64,000 nt of DNA from Lamellibrachia columna (GCA_963662155.1 OY759265.1:45579406-45643405); one strand, 5' to 3'. Numbered from the stretch's first letter, positions 9,302 to 17,739 are shown. Program-made: numbers and translations. Notes: a model not told the origin generated them from the letters alone.

Positions 9302-10075
9302 ATGGAACACGCACGCAAGATGGCCTTGGTGGACCCGCGACTGTTGGACACGCTTCGGTCACCCCCACCCGCGACCGACACCTTAGGCAAGAAGGTGCAA
9401 GCCCTCGATGACGAGATGAAGACCATCCTGGATAGAACGGACCTAGACGACTGGACCAAGGTGACCCTGTATAATCAGGTGTTGCAGCGGTACAACGTCT
9501 TGGCCGATAAACGCATCAAGGAACCGCTACGCGTGGTCACGGTGAACGAGTCGGAGGTGGCGTCGGAGTCGGGGTCGGCGGGTACAGCACCAGCTCCTAT
9601 TAGCGGACTGGAGGCCACCGTACTGGCCACCGTTCCCAAGACCATGCAGGCCAAAGCCAGCCGTTTGATGGAGCATCTCAAGAGAGATATCGCGTGGACT
9701 GCTCGCGGTGAACTGATACACGAGGGCGTGCCGGTTGTCGGAAGTAACGTGGTGGATCTCGTTAATGATCTGTTGCGTAAGAGACAGACCGCTCCGACGG
9801 GTTGGCTGCCATTCGCACGACAACTCCGTGCCATCAACCTATCCATGACGTTGGTCGGTAACGTCGCCAGAAGAGCCTACATACGTCCGGAGCCGACGGT
9901 CACTCCCTCTCGTCGGTCCAGTCCTCCTCCGCGTGCTGCATCAGGTCGTGCACGAAGATCGCTAAATTGGACACCCCTCGGCCGTAAGAGCCGTCGAATG
10001 GAACATTCCATGCCCACCCCACCCCCCGAAAGACGCAAGGCTTTGACGTCATTGGCTGGTTGGGACGACCTATAG
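9302..10075 (+). CDS. Conserved Polinton protein of GSNVVDL type (unknown function)
   Basis: A 257-residue member of a family common in Polintons. It shows DPRLLDTL, the KVQALDDEMKTIL and LYNQVLQRYN helices, VPKTMQAKA, the hallmark GSNVVDLVNDLLR and GWLPFARQL, and a basic Arg/Pro-rich tail. It starts four bases after the previous stop. In P3 the body is deleted from about residue 78 on; in P2 only the two ends remain. Structural or core roles are possible. Confidence 0.75.
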   Translation: MEHARKMALVDPRLLDTLRSPPPATDTLGKKVQALDDEMKTILDRTDLDDWTKVTLYNQVLQRYNVLADKRIKEPLRVVTVNESEVASESGSAGTAPAPISGLEATVLATVPKTMQAKASRLMEHLKRDIAWTARGELIHEGVPVVGSNVVDLVNDLLRKRQTAPTGWLPFARQLRAINLSMTLVGNVARRAYIRPEPTVTPSRRSSPPPRAASGRARRSLNWTPLGRKSRRMEHSMPTPPPERRKALTSLAGWDDL

Positions 10076-10111
10076 GATGGTACGATGCGTGTCCGTAGCA
10101 CAGTGTTCGTC

Positions 10112-10339
10112 ATGTCGCCCGATCCACAGGACGCCGTGTACCGTTCCATCGTCGGTGCGATATTTATCAGTGGACTTTACATGATGGCTCACGGTATACT
10201 CCAAAGTTTTATGCAACAGGCGTTATTCGAACCTCCATCGCTCGACGAATGGACCATTCCTCGTCCACCCACCCAACCTCCCCCCGCATCACGCAAGGCT
10301 TCGCCGTCGTCGTCATTGGTTGGATGGAAGAACGTATAA
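10112..10339 (+). CDS. Small membrane protein, first of a tandem pair
   Basis: 75 residues: MSPDPQDAVYRSIVGAIF start, one hydrophobic helix (IVGAIFISGLYMMAHGIL), then QQALFE and a Pro/Ser-rich tail. The core is homologous to the next ORF (10368) and to the intact 42-residue ORF of P2 (37522-37650), so the start at 10112 is preferred over 10085. Unknown function. Confidence 0.55.
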   Translation: MSPDPQDAVYRSIVGAIFISGLYMMAHGILQSFMQQALFEPPSLDEWTIPRPPTQPPPASRKASPSSSLVGWKNV

Positions 10340-10367
10340 GGTGGTACGACGCGTCTCCGTAGCAGTC

Positions 10368-10502
10368 ATGCTCATAGATCCACAGGACACGTACCGATCC
10401 ATCGTCGCTGCGCTATTGTTCGAAGGACTTACCGTGCTGGGAGACGTTGCAGCCGACATTCTTCTACAACAGCTGTTATTCCGACTATGGTTACTCCGCT
10501 AG
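10368..10502 (+). CDS. Small membrane protein, second of a tandem pair
   Basis: 44 residues, MLIDPQDTYRSIVAALLFEG..., with one hydrophobic helix and ending QLLFRLWLLR. Closest to the single P2 ORF, so P1 has a local duplication. Its last 16 bases overlap the next ORF in another frame. Confidence 0.55.
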   Translation: MLIDPQDTYRSIVAALLFEGLTVLGDVAADILLQQLLFRLWLLR

Positions 10503-10648
10503 CTCGTTGTTGTTCCACCGCTGTCATTGTGGGTGCCATAGTGTGCGTCCTAATACACGTCGGCGTGCTCCTCGTCATTCGTCAGCAGTGGGAATCCGAA
10601 GTCAACGTCACAGCCCCCGTCAACACATCGGTCTTCCGTCTCTTTTGA
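10487..10648 (+). CDS. Mini membrane glycoprotein overlapping integrase start
   Basis: 53 residues: short N-terminus with CC, a transmembrane helix (AVIVGAIVCVLIHVGVLLVI), RQQ stop-transfer, then a tail with sequons NVT and NTS. P3 (53220-53372) and P2 (37534-37385) keep the same layout, the sequons and the exact end at the integrase ATG. The stop overlaps the next start as TGATG (TAATG in P2 and P3). No family is recognised; envelope or membrane-remodelling roles are possible. Confidence 0.65.
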   Translation: MVTPLARCCSTAVIVGAIVCVLIHVGVLLVIRQQWESEVNVTAPVNTSVFRLF

Positions 10649-11718
10649 TGGCTCAGAGGGGAGAACGTTCCATGAGCGAGGTCTACTTCGATCCCACGAA
10701 GGTAGGCAGTTATGGAGGCGTCGCGGGCTTGCGACGCGTCACGCGTCTGCCACAGAAGGCCGTCAAGGCATGGTTGTCGGCACAGGACGCCTACACCTTA
10801 CACAAACCAGCGAGACGTCATTTCAAGAGAAGACAAGTCATCGTGGGTGGTATGCATCAGCAGTGGCAGGCCGATCTCGTGGACATGTCGAAGTTCAAAC
10901 GCGTCAACAACGGTATGACCTTTCTCCTCACGGTGATCGACGTCTTCTCGAAAGTGGCCTGGTGTGTTCCCATGAAGAACAAGTCCGCGGCGTCGTTGGT
11001 AAAAGCGCTGCAATCCACGTTCATCGACGGTTCGTGGCCACAGACGTTGCAGACAGATGACGGCAGAGAATTTCGGAACAAATCCGTTCAGTCTATATTG
11101 CGGGCTTACGACATCCATCACTTCTCCACGCACAACGCGGAGACGAAGGCAGCCGTCGTGGAACGGTTCAACCGAACGTTGAAGACGCGCATGTGGCGCT
11201 ACTTCACGAAACACCAGACGTGGCGGTACGTCGACGTCCTTCCGGACTTGATGCGATCGTATAACAACGCCCGCCACCGCATGATCGGTATGGCTCCGTC
11301 ACAGGTGAATGCACAGAACCAAGAAGAGGTGTGGCAACGTCTGTACGGTCACGACGGTAAGGGCGTGCCCAAGTTGCACGTGTCGGATCGCGTGCGTGTC
11401 AGCAAGTACAAACGCACGTTCGAAAAGGGCTACGAGACGAACTGGAGCGAAGAGTTGTTCACGGTACACGAGGTTCACCCCTCCGACCCACCCGTGTATC
11501 TTTTGCGGGACGATCTCGGCGACGTGCTGGAGGGTTCCTTCTACGAACTGGAGCTGCAGAAGGTGACGGTGCCCTTTGATAAAGTGTACCGTGTTGAAGC
11601 GGTACTGAAACGCCGTACGGTTGGTAAACGTAAGGAAGCTTTGGTGAAATGGTTCGGCCATGGCTCCTACTTCAACAGCTGGATCGATGCCAAGGGACTC
11701 GTCAACTATAAAGCCTAG
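10648..11718 (+). CDS. Polinton rve (retroviral-type) integrase with C-terminal chromodomain
   Basis: 356 residues. Inserts the element, giving 6-bp target duplications. Start at 10648 (MAQRGERSM) because it abuts the previous stop and P2 and P3 start at the matching place. DDE triad: WQADLVD near residue 74, QTDDGREF near 138 and VVERFNR near 171. The C-terminus (VYRVEAVLKRR ... EALVKWFG ... NSWIDAKGL) is a chromodomain-type module that may direct target choice. Apparently intact. Its last codons carry the TATA box for the next gene. Confidence 0.95.
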   Translation: MAQRGERSMSEVYFDPTKVGSYGGVAGLRRVTRLPQKAVKAWLSAQDAYTLHKPARRHFKRRQVIVGGMHQQWQADLVDMSKFKRVNNGMTFLLTVIDVFSKVAWCVPMKNKSAASLVKALQSTFIDGSWPQTLQTDDGREFRNKSVQSILRAYDIHHFSTHNAETKAAVVERFNRTLKTRMWRYFTKHQTWRYVDVLPDLMRSYNNARHRMIGMAPSQVNAQNQEEVWQRLYGHDGKGVPKLHVSDRVRVSKYKRTFEKGYETNWSEELFTVHEVHPSDPPVYLLRDDLGDVLEGSFYELELQKVTVPFDKVYRVEAVLKRRTVGKRKEALVKWFGHGSYFNSWIDAKGLVNYKA

Positions 11719-11740
11719 CCGCGTACACGACGACACTGCA
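11707..11740 (+). promoter_or_regulatory. TATA + initiator buried in the integrase 3' end
   Basis: TATAAAG (11707-11713) overlaps the last integrase codons; ACTGCATTC with A at 11740 lies 33 nt on, nine bases before the next ATG. P3 (54420/54453) and P2 show the same pair with the same spacing. Confidence 0.65.
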
Positions 11741-11748
11741 TTCGAGGA

Positions 11749-12066
11749 ATGGCACACGACGAGACACCATCACCACCACCACCACCGACCTGCTTCACCG
11801 CCATAGACGAGGAGGAGGAGACGGAGGATTGTACTGACGCTGCACCGAACGAGCCAGACAGCACTCCCTGGCATATTTTCGGTACCGCGTGTCCCAAAGA
11901 GGAGATCGTGTTTCTGTGTCAGGTCGTCGTCCTGTACACGGTCATTCTGATCAGCATTTACAACCTGACGACAGGTCGCGGCGATTCTAATCTGTGGACG
12001 GCTCTGTTGAGTAGTTCGTTGGGTTACCTACTGCCCAATCCCACGTTGAGACGCAATGGCGACTGA
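11749..12066 (+). CDS. Single-pass membrane protein conserved in Polintons
   Basis: 105 residues: acidic Pro-rich N-terminus, then CPKEEIVFLCQVVVLYTV entering one transmembrane helix (IVFLCQVVVLYTVILISIY), an NLT sequon, and a strongly conserved tail (NLWTALLSSSLGYLLPNP). The tail matches P3 exactly over most of its length. Overlaps the penton gene by 11 bases (ATGGCGACTGA). Widespread in Polinton/adintovirus elements; function not known to me. Confidence 0.75.
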   Translation: MAHDETPSPPPPPTCFTAIDEEEETEDCTDAAPNEPDSTPWHIFGTACPKEEIVFLCQVVVLYTVILISIYNLTTGRGDSNLWTALLSSSLGYLLPNPTLRRNGD

Positions 12067-12886
12067 TTTCTACATGACGCTGCCCAGCAACGCTTCCATG
12101 AAGATGCACCCCGACAACACCTTGACCCATTACGTCACGCACTTACCTCAACGCATCGATCTTACCGGCGAGTGGGAGTGTGGGTTGGCCGAGGTCCAGT
12201 ATCCGCACACCTGGTACAACGTCACGGATACCGACGTCTGGTTCTTCCTCAACACGATCGATACTACGGACTCGTCCATACGTTCGCAGTTGCCGTGTGG
12301 GTATTACGACGATCCGTTTACGTTGCTGTATCACGTCAACAAGGGACTGTCCAATATGCGGACGTATGAGACACAGGCTCAGCTCAGTTATAGTACCGTC
12401 ACTCAGAAAATGACGTTACACATGACGGCGAACACCCTGTTCACCATACCGTACCACAGCGCGGTGGCGACCTTGTTGGGATTCCGTGGACCCGTAGCCA
12501 GCCCGGTGGAGTCGGGTGTGTCGTCTCCCGTCCTCCCCATCGACACCCGCCATCCCGACTCGTCGTACCCCTTCCACATCGAGGCCGACGATGTGGTGAA
12601 CCTGACGCAGGGGTTCGACACCCTCTACATCTACACGGACGTCGTGGAGCCACGTAATGTGGGCGACACTCTCGCACCTCTGTTGCGCGCCGTTCCGATC
12701 AGCGGACGTAACGGCGACAGGGTGTCCGCTCGTTTCACCAACGTGCACTACGTACCGCTGTTGCGCTTGAACTTCGACTCGATAGAGGTGGATATAAGGA
12801 ACGACATGGGTCGACGCGTGCCATTCGAATACGGTAGAGTGACGGTGACGCTTCATTTTCGTCGACGCAAGCCCGGACTGTTCTGA
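12056..12886 (+). CDS. Penton-like minor capsid protein
   Basis: 276 residues. The start FYMTLPSNASM, the LTGEWECGL segment and YPHTWYNV are the signature of the Polinton minor capsid (penton) protein, a single jelly-roll protein expected at the five-fold vertices. Conserved end: MGRRVPFEYGRVTVTLHFRR. Intact here and in P3, frameshifted in P2. Its stop overlaps the next start (TGATG). Confidence 0.88.
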   Translation: MATDFYMTLPSNASMKMHPDNTLTHYVTHLPQRIDLTGEWECGLAEVQYPHTWYNVTDTDVWFFLNTIDTTDSSIRSQLPCGYYDDPFTLLYHVNKGLSNMRTYETQAQLSYSTVTQKMTLHMTANTLFTIPYHSAVATLLGFRGPVASPVESGVSSPVLPIDTRHPDSSYPFHIEADDVVNLTQGFDTLYIYTDVVEPRNVGDTLAPLLRAVPISGRNGDRVSARFTNVHYVPLLRLNFDSIEVDIRNDMGRRVPFEYGRVTVTLHFRRRKPGLF

Positions 12887-13290
12887 TGAATTACAACGAT
12901 TATTACGCGCGCCAGGCTGGCGGTGCGCTGCCCTACTTCGCCGGTGCGCAATACCAGCGAGGTCACGGACTGGGCAGTCTGTTCGGCAGTCTGTTGCGCA
13001 GCGCCATGCCGCTCATCAAGAGAGGTGCCGTGGCGTTGGGCAGGGGAGCGTTGAAGACCGGCGTTCGCATAGCCGGCGACGTCTTATCGGGTCAGAACAT
13101 AAAAACGGCTGCCAAAAGACGCGTCACCGACGCCATCGGCAGTATTCGAGCCCCTCCTGGTAAACGTATAAAACGAACGGCCGCAAAGGCGACATTCACT
13201 GCAGTCAAGCGCCGCCGCAAGAAAAGGACGTCCCCGAAACGCGCTGCCGACATATTCGACGCCGACGACAAAGATGGCGTTCGTGCATAG
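12886..13290 (+). CDS. pVI/pX-like basic minor virion protein
   Basis: 134 residues: YYARQAGGALPYFAGAQYQR followed by a Gly-rich helix region (GHGLGSLFGSLLRS) and a Lys/Arg-rich C-terminus with KRIKR and RRRKKR. This resembles adenovirus pVI/pX-type proteins processed by the protease; the cleavage sites are not proven. The KRIKR codons hold a TATAAAA that seems to serve the capsid gene. Overlaps the capsid gene by 17 bases. Confidence 0.7.
   Translation: MNYNDYYARQAGGALPYFAGAQYQRGHGLGSLFGSLLRSAMPLIKRGAVALGRGALKTGVRIAGDVLSGQNIKTAAKRRVTDAIGSIRAPPGKRIKRTAAKATFTAVKRRRKKRTSPKRAADIFDADDKDGVRA
13167..13198 (+). promoter_or_regulatory. TATA + initiator inside the pVI-like gene, upstream of the capsid gene
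   Basis: TATAAAA (13167-13173) and TTCACTG with A at 13198. The pair recurs at 55841/55872 in P3, and in P2 as TATAAAA and TCAGTA with the same 31-nt offset. Confidence 0.65.
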
Positions 13291-14590
13291 ACAGTCGTGC
13301 GAGGGAGTCAAGACCGAGCTGGATCTCTTTACCGTACCCCCCACTCAGACCTGCATCGTCGAGAGTCACGTGGTGGAACATCAACCCACGGCCTCTCTGG
13401 ACTCTGGAGGACCGATAGAATTCTTCATCCCCGGATCGGGAGACGATTACATGGATCTCGCCAACACGATGCTACACTTGCAGGTGAAGGTGACGCGAGC
13501 CAACGGTAACCCTATCGACGCGGCCGAACCCGTGGGACCGGTGAACAACTGGTTGCATGCGCTGTTCAGCAATGTCGAACTCTCCCTGAACAACACAAAC
13601 GTGACCTCTTCGTCCTTCAACGCGTACCCGTATCGAGCCTTCATAGAGACGCTGTTGAGTTACGGATCCGACGCCAAGTCGACGCAGATGACGAATCAGC
13701 TGTGGTACAAGGACAAGGCCAGTCGCATGCACGCCACCGAGCTAGCCGCCGGACCCGATCCTAACCCCGGGTTCGTGACTCGTCGAGAGTACATATCCAA
13801 CAGTCGCGTGGTCGACATGATAGGTCGTCTCCACGTGGATATGTTTCTGCAGGATAAATTCCTGATCAACGGCGTCGACGTCAAGTTACGCCTGGTGCGC
13901 AGTAAGCCCGAGTTTGCGCTGATGGCTGCTGGAGCGAACGAGTACTTGATAACCGTCGTCAACGCGTCCTTGTTCGTCAAGAAGGCCACCGTCGCTCCGG
14001 CCGTGCAGAAGGCTCACATCTTGGCTCTCGCTCGAACCACGGTCAAGTATGCGTTACGACCCGTCGAAATCAAGGTGTACTCCATTCCCACGGGCGCTCT
14101 GTCGCACACGCACGAGAACCTGTTCCTCGGCTCCCTGCCGAAACGTCTCGTACTGTGCTGCATCGACAACGACGCCTACAACGGCACGTACGCCACAAAC
14201 CCGTTTCACGCCAAGAACAACGGCATCAGCTTCGTCGCCGTGTACGTCGACGGTCGTCAGATACCCGCCAAACCCTTCCAGCCCAACTTCGAAGACAACC
14301 TCTTCGCCAGGAGCTACGCGAGCATGTTCACCTCGACCGGCAAGGTGTGGCAGGACGAGGGGAACTGTCTGACACGCGAAGAGTACCGAGACGGCTACAC
14401 CTACTTCTGTTTCGACCTGACCCCCGACCAGTGCGACGGTCCCTGCTTTAATATGGTACAAAAGGGCAACCTGCGCTTAGAATTTCATTTCCGTGCAGCG
14501 CTTCAGACCACCGTGAACGTCGTCGCCTACGCCGAATTCGAGTCCGTGCTGGAAATCGACAAGAACCGCAACGTCATCTACGACTACTGA
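13274..14590 (+). CDS. Double-jelly-roll major capsid protein
   Basis: 438 residues, the Polinton major capsid protein. Family-typical stretches: DSGGPIEFFIPGSGDDYMDL near residue 43, VNNWLHALFSNVELSLN near 92, RAFIETLLSYG near 114, RLHVDMFLQDKFLINGVDVK near 184, SHTHENLF near 274 and DGRQIPAKPFQPNF near 320. Assembles the icosahedral shell. Intact here, broken in P2 and P3. Confidence 0.93.
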   Translation: MAFVHRQSCEGVKTELDLFTVPPTQTCIVESHVVEHQPTASLDSGGPIEFFIPGSGDDYMDLANTMLHLQVKVTRANGNPIDAAEPVGPVNNWLHALFSNVELSLNNTNVTSSSFNAYPYRAFIETLLSYGSDAKSTQMTNQLWYKDKASRMHATELAAGPDPNPGFVTRREYISNSRVVDMIGRLHVDMFLQDKFLINGVDVKLRLVRSKPEFALMAAGANEYLITVVNASLFVKKATVAPAVQKAHILALARTTVKYALRPVEIKVYSIPTGALSHTHENLFLGSLPKRLVLCCIDNDAYNGTYATNPFHAKNNGISFVAVYVDGRQIPAKPFQPNFEDNLFARSYASMFTSTGKVWQDEGNCLTREEYRDGYTYFCFDLTPDQCDGPCFNMVQKGNLRLEFHFRAALQTTVNVVAYAEFESVLEIDKNRNVIYDY

Positions 14591-14591
14591 G

Positions 14592-15071
14592 ATGGACACC
14601 CTGCAGATCGCCCGTCTACTGGCGATGGATCCGAAGACCGCATCCGTCTTTGGTGGCGTCGTACCCCGAGATGGACTGCCTGCAACAATTGACGCTCTGC
14701 CGATCGCCTTCGTGTGCAACACCGACGACGCCGACGAACCGGGCGAACACTGGATAGCGCTGTACCTGTCCTCCGACGGGCGCGGCGAATACTTCTGTTC
14801 GTACGGTCTGCCGCCTCGTCACGCGGCGTTCCGCACCTTCTTGAACAAACACTGTTCCGAGTGGACTCATAACAGCACGAGACTCCAGAGTCCTCTGTCT
14901 AACGTTTGCGGACAATATTGCGTCACTTATATCATGCTTCGTTGTAACGGCGCTCCTATGAGAACTTTCGTCAACGCTTTCCACACCGATCTGGTCGCTA
15001 ACGATTGTCGCGTGTTCGATTGGATCAGGCTGCTAAAAAAGGGTATACCGTACTATAACGTGTCATACTGA
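14592..15071 (+). CDS. Adenain-like cysteine protease with atypical third residue
   Basis: 159 residues. Processes capsid precursors. Catalytic His in GEHWIALYL (near residue 55) and Cys in CGQYCVTY (near 117) are present. The position that is Glu in adenovirus adenain (FEPFG) and usually Asp in Polintons (FDSYG) is Cys here: YFCSYGLPP. All three copies in the window share this Cys, so it belongs to the lineage and is not recent decay. The enzyme may be active with an altered triad. Confidence 0.88.
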   Translation: MDTLQIARLLAMDPKTASVFGGVVPRDGLPATIDALPIAFVCNTDDADEPGEHWIALYLSSDGRGEYFCSYGLPPRHAAFRTFLNKHCSEWTHNSTRLQSPLSNVCGQYCVTYIMLRCNGAPMRTFVNAFHTDLVANDCRVFDWIRLLKKGIPYYNVSY

Positions 15072-15284
15072 GCCTCTGGCGCGGTGGTCGCTCCACCCGT
15101 AAGCTCGCCCTCGAACCTCTGGCGCGGTGGAGACACCCGTAAGTTCGCGTCCTCTGGCGCGATGGTCACCATTCGCAAGTCGCCTCGACTTCATCATCAT
15201 CTTCATCATACCCGGCTCGTTGTATCCAATCGTATACGATCGCCTCGTTTGTACTGCTGCTGCTGCTTTGTTGTATTTAATAAA
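15072..15284 (+). terminator. P1 late 3' UTR: three stem-loop motifs and poly(A) signal
   Basis: CCTCTGGCGCGGTGG followed by CCACCCGTAAG-type sequence occurs three times (15073-15180). Each can form a short hairpin: GGTGG/CCACC, GGTG-GAGA-CACC and ATGG/CCAT. AATAAA follows at 15279-15284. P2 and P3 have related arrays before their signals. Confidence 0.6.
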
Positions 15285-15363
15285 ATACGTGTGCACCGTA
15301 CGATTGCGTTCGTCTCCTTACTGGGTAAACGACCCTTCGACACATACACGTAACTAGGTCCAT

Positions 15364-15483
15364 GCTCGTTCCTCCTCCAGTCGCTAGGGGCGCTTACGTC
15401 ACGCACGCTCCGATACCACCGCCAGGGGGCGCTCTCACGCTCTCTCATTGGCTGCGCGCACTCATTAGCGGTGGGCGATATTA
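15364..15483 (+). repeat. 120-bp direct repeat in right TIR, copy 1
   Basis: Identical to 15533-15652, offset 169 bp. Contains GTCGCTAGGGGCGC and CCGCCAGGGGGCGCTC, the latter close to the CTCF core consensus. Confidence 0.9.
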
Positions 15484-15532
15484 CGTGTATTTTCTTTGTT
15501 CCTATGTCCACCATCGTTGACCACTGGTCAAA

Positions 15533-15652
15533 GCTCGTTCCTCCTCCAGTCGCTAGGGGCGCTTACGTCACGCACGCTCCGATACCACCGCCAGGGGGCG
15601 CTCTCACGCTCTCTCATTGGCTGCGCGCACTCATTAGCGGTGGGCGATATTA
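15533..15652 (+). repeat. 120-bp direct repeat in right TIR, copy 2
   Basis: Identical to copy 1 by eye. It is followed by the outer part of the TIR (to 15726), ending CTACTACT. Confidence 0.9.
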
Positions 15653-15726
15653 GGGTCGTTTTACTTTGATGTTTCGGTCACGTGATTTGCGGCGCAATGA
15701 TGTCTCAGAACCTTTTGTCTACTACT

Positions 15727-16906
15727 AGTATGTTACTTGTTATACTGTCGTCCAAGTCATTGATATAAATTAAGAATAATATAGGTCATAATACTGATCC
15801 TTGAGGTACCCCACTCAAAACCGATTTCCAATTTGAAACTTCTCCATCTACTACAACTCGTTGTCTTCTGTCAGTCAGCCATTGTTCTATCCAGTCAGTT
15901 ATGCTATCCCCGATACCATGGGCTTTTAATTTAAGTAGTAATCTTTGATGTGGCACTTTGTCAAAAGCTTTCTGAAAATCTAAGTAGATAATATCTACTG
16001 GCGATCCCACGTCTATCCACTTAGTGATTTCTTCCAAAAAACATAACATATTTGTTAAGCATGACCTCGCTTTAAGGAATCCATGTTGAGATTAATTTAA
16101 TAGTTTATGCTTAACGAGGAAGTCCACCATATGGTCTTTAATTAACCTTTCTAATAATTTACAAATCACTGACGTTAAACTCACTGGTCTGTAATTCTCT
16201 GACTTATTTCTCGAACCCTTTTTAAATAATGGTATGATGTTTGCTTCTTTCCATTCAAACGGAACAACTCCCTCTTTTAATGACAAGTTGAATACTCTTG
16301 CAAGTGGTATACTGATTTGTTCTACTGTTTCCATTAGTAATTTTGGAGGAATCCCATCCACTCCCGGTGATTTGTTATCCTTCATTGCCTTTATTTTCTT
16401 AGCTACCAATTCTGGAGTTACAACTAACGGACCTAAATAGTCAGATTTAGCCTCCTGAAATTTAGCATCAGCAACTGGTAATGAACTAATATCTTCTTTG
16501 GTAAACACTGAACTGAAGTAACCATTTAGGTCTTCCGCCATTAAAAACCTTTGTGATATTATATTTCCAGCACTGTCTTCTAGAGGTCCAACCTTGTCTT
16601 GTACGTTTTGTTTACTCCTGACATATGCATAAAAACTCTTGCTGTCATTTTTTATGTTACATGCTAGTTTTTGCTCATAGCTTCTTTTAGATTGTCTGAT
16701 TTCAGTTGTAGCTGCATTAAGTGCCTCTTTGTATTTTGAATAGTCTTCGTCCTTTCTGGTACACCTATAAACCCTCCACATAGTTTGTTTTAGCATTATT
16801 TTTCTAATAGCCTCTTTTGACAAGTGTTTCTTTCTACATCGTTTTCCTTGTTTTTGGAAGGGAACAAATTTATCGATGATACTCTCAATTTCATATTTTA
16901 GATCGG
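15727..16906 (-). mobile_element. LINE (CR1/jockey-like) reverse-transcriptase fragment, interrupted by P1
   Basis: Minus-strand coding: NKSPGVDGIPPKLL, KEANIIPLFKKGSR, ENYRPVSLTSVICKLLERL, then after a frame break LDFQKAFDKVPHQRLL and SGVPQGSVL. Reading stops at 15727 in the INDLDD region, just before the usual FADD motif, where P1 begins. The 3' remainder should lie upstream of the window. Several frame breaks show it is dead. Confidence 0.85.
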
Positions 16907-17739
16907 ATCCCCCACCTTCTCATGTCTTCCCAGACATGTCTTATCAGCTCACACAAACATTGAAACAACACGCTTTAGCAGCTAGCTGTGTTGGTTACCT
17001 GGTACCAGTTAGGACTAGAATTGATCAGAAGACAGACCAGTGCAACAGAGGAATGCTGTTGCTAATTGCTTGATATTATGGGTCAGCTTGAATAAGCCAT
17101 TGCTGGGAAAGGATGCTGCCAAATGGCAGAGTATCAATTCTTTACTGTTTAGTTCTGTAGAGTAATCATTATTATGAATTTATTAAACATCTCAATATGA
17201 AATTTATTCGTGAAAGTAAAATGCTGTTTAATGCTGACGTAAGGCGGTAAGGCAGTTGCTGACAATGTCAATGCCAATGCCATGGGCGAAAATCGGTTCT
17301 CGTTTTCGATCCACGATGCGCGTTCGCTCACGAATATCAGAATTGTGCCAGTGTATGGGGATTATCAATACATTGTCGAAATTGTAATTTTTTTTTATTT
17401 ATAATACGTATTGGAAACTTACTGATTATTAGTTTATATGGTGCAACGGAGACATTTGCATCGTGGTTTAAGATGGCGTTCAAGCGTTGTGTTCTCGAAG
17501 TGACGTTTCATGTCAACGGCCTTGACCTGACCTATGGCTATGCCAATATTTGGCAGACTTCGTTCACTGACGTAGATATAACACAGTGGTTGCGTCGATT
17601 TCCCGAAGAGAGGTATGCATGCAAATATGAACGCGAACTGGCATGCGATTGAATGATATTAATAGCTTTAGGCCTGGCGACTATGAACAGTTTTTTTTAA
17701 TTTCTTTGACGGTGGAGCGCCACCGCAGGCAGCAGCGGT
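16907..17739. other. No recognised gene
   Basis: AT-rich sequence without a convincing ORF or repeat structure; ORFs are short and lack familiar motifs. Confidence 0.5.

Larger units (their letters stand above)
1..15726 (+). mobile_element. Polinton/Maverick copy P1 (left end outside window)
   Basis: The stretch carries the diagnostic Polinton set in one direction: protein-primed DNA polymerase B, packaging ATPase, rve integrase, penton-like and double-jelly-roll capsid proteins and adenain-like protease. The right end is placed at 15726 because the reverse complement there starts AGTAGTAGACAAAAGG, matching the AGTAGTA termini of the other two copies, and because LINE coding sequence resumes right after it. 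The candidate target duplication is AGTATG (15727-15732); its partner should lie upstream of the window. The left TIR and the N-terminal two thirds of the NADAR gene are missing only because the window begins inside the element. Confidence 0.93.
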
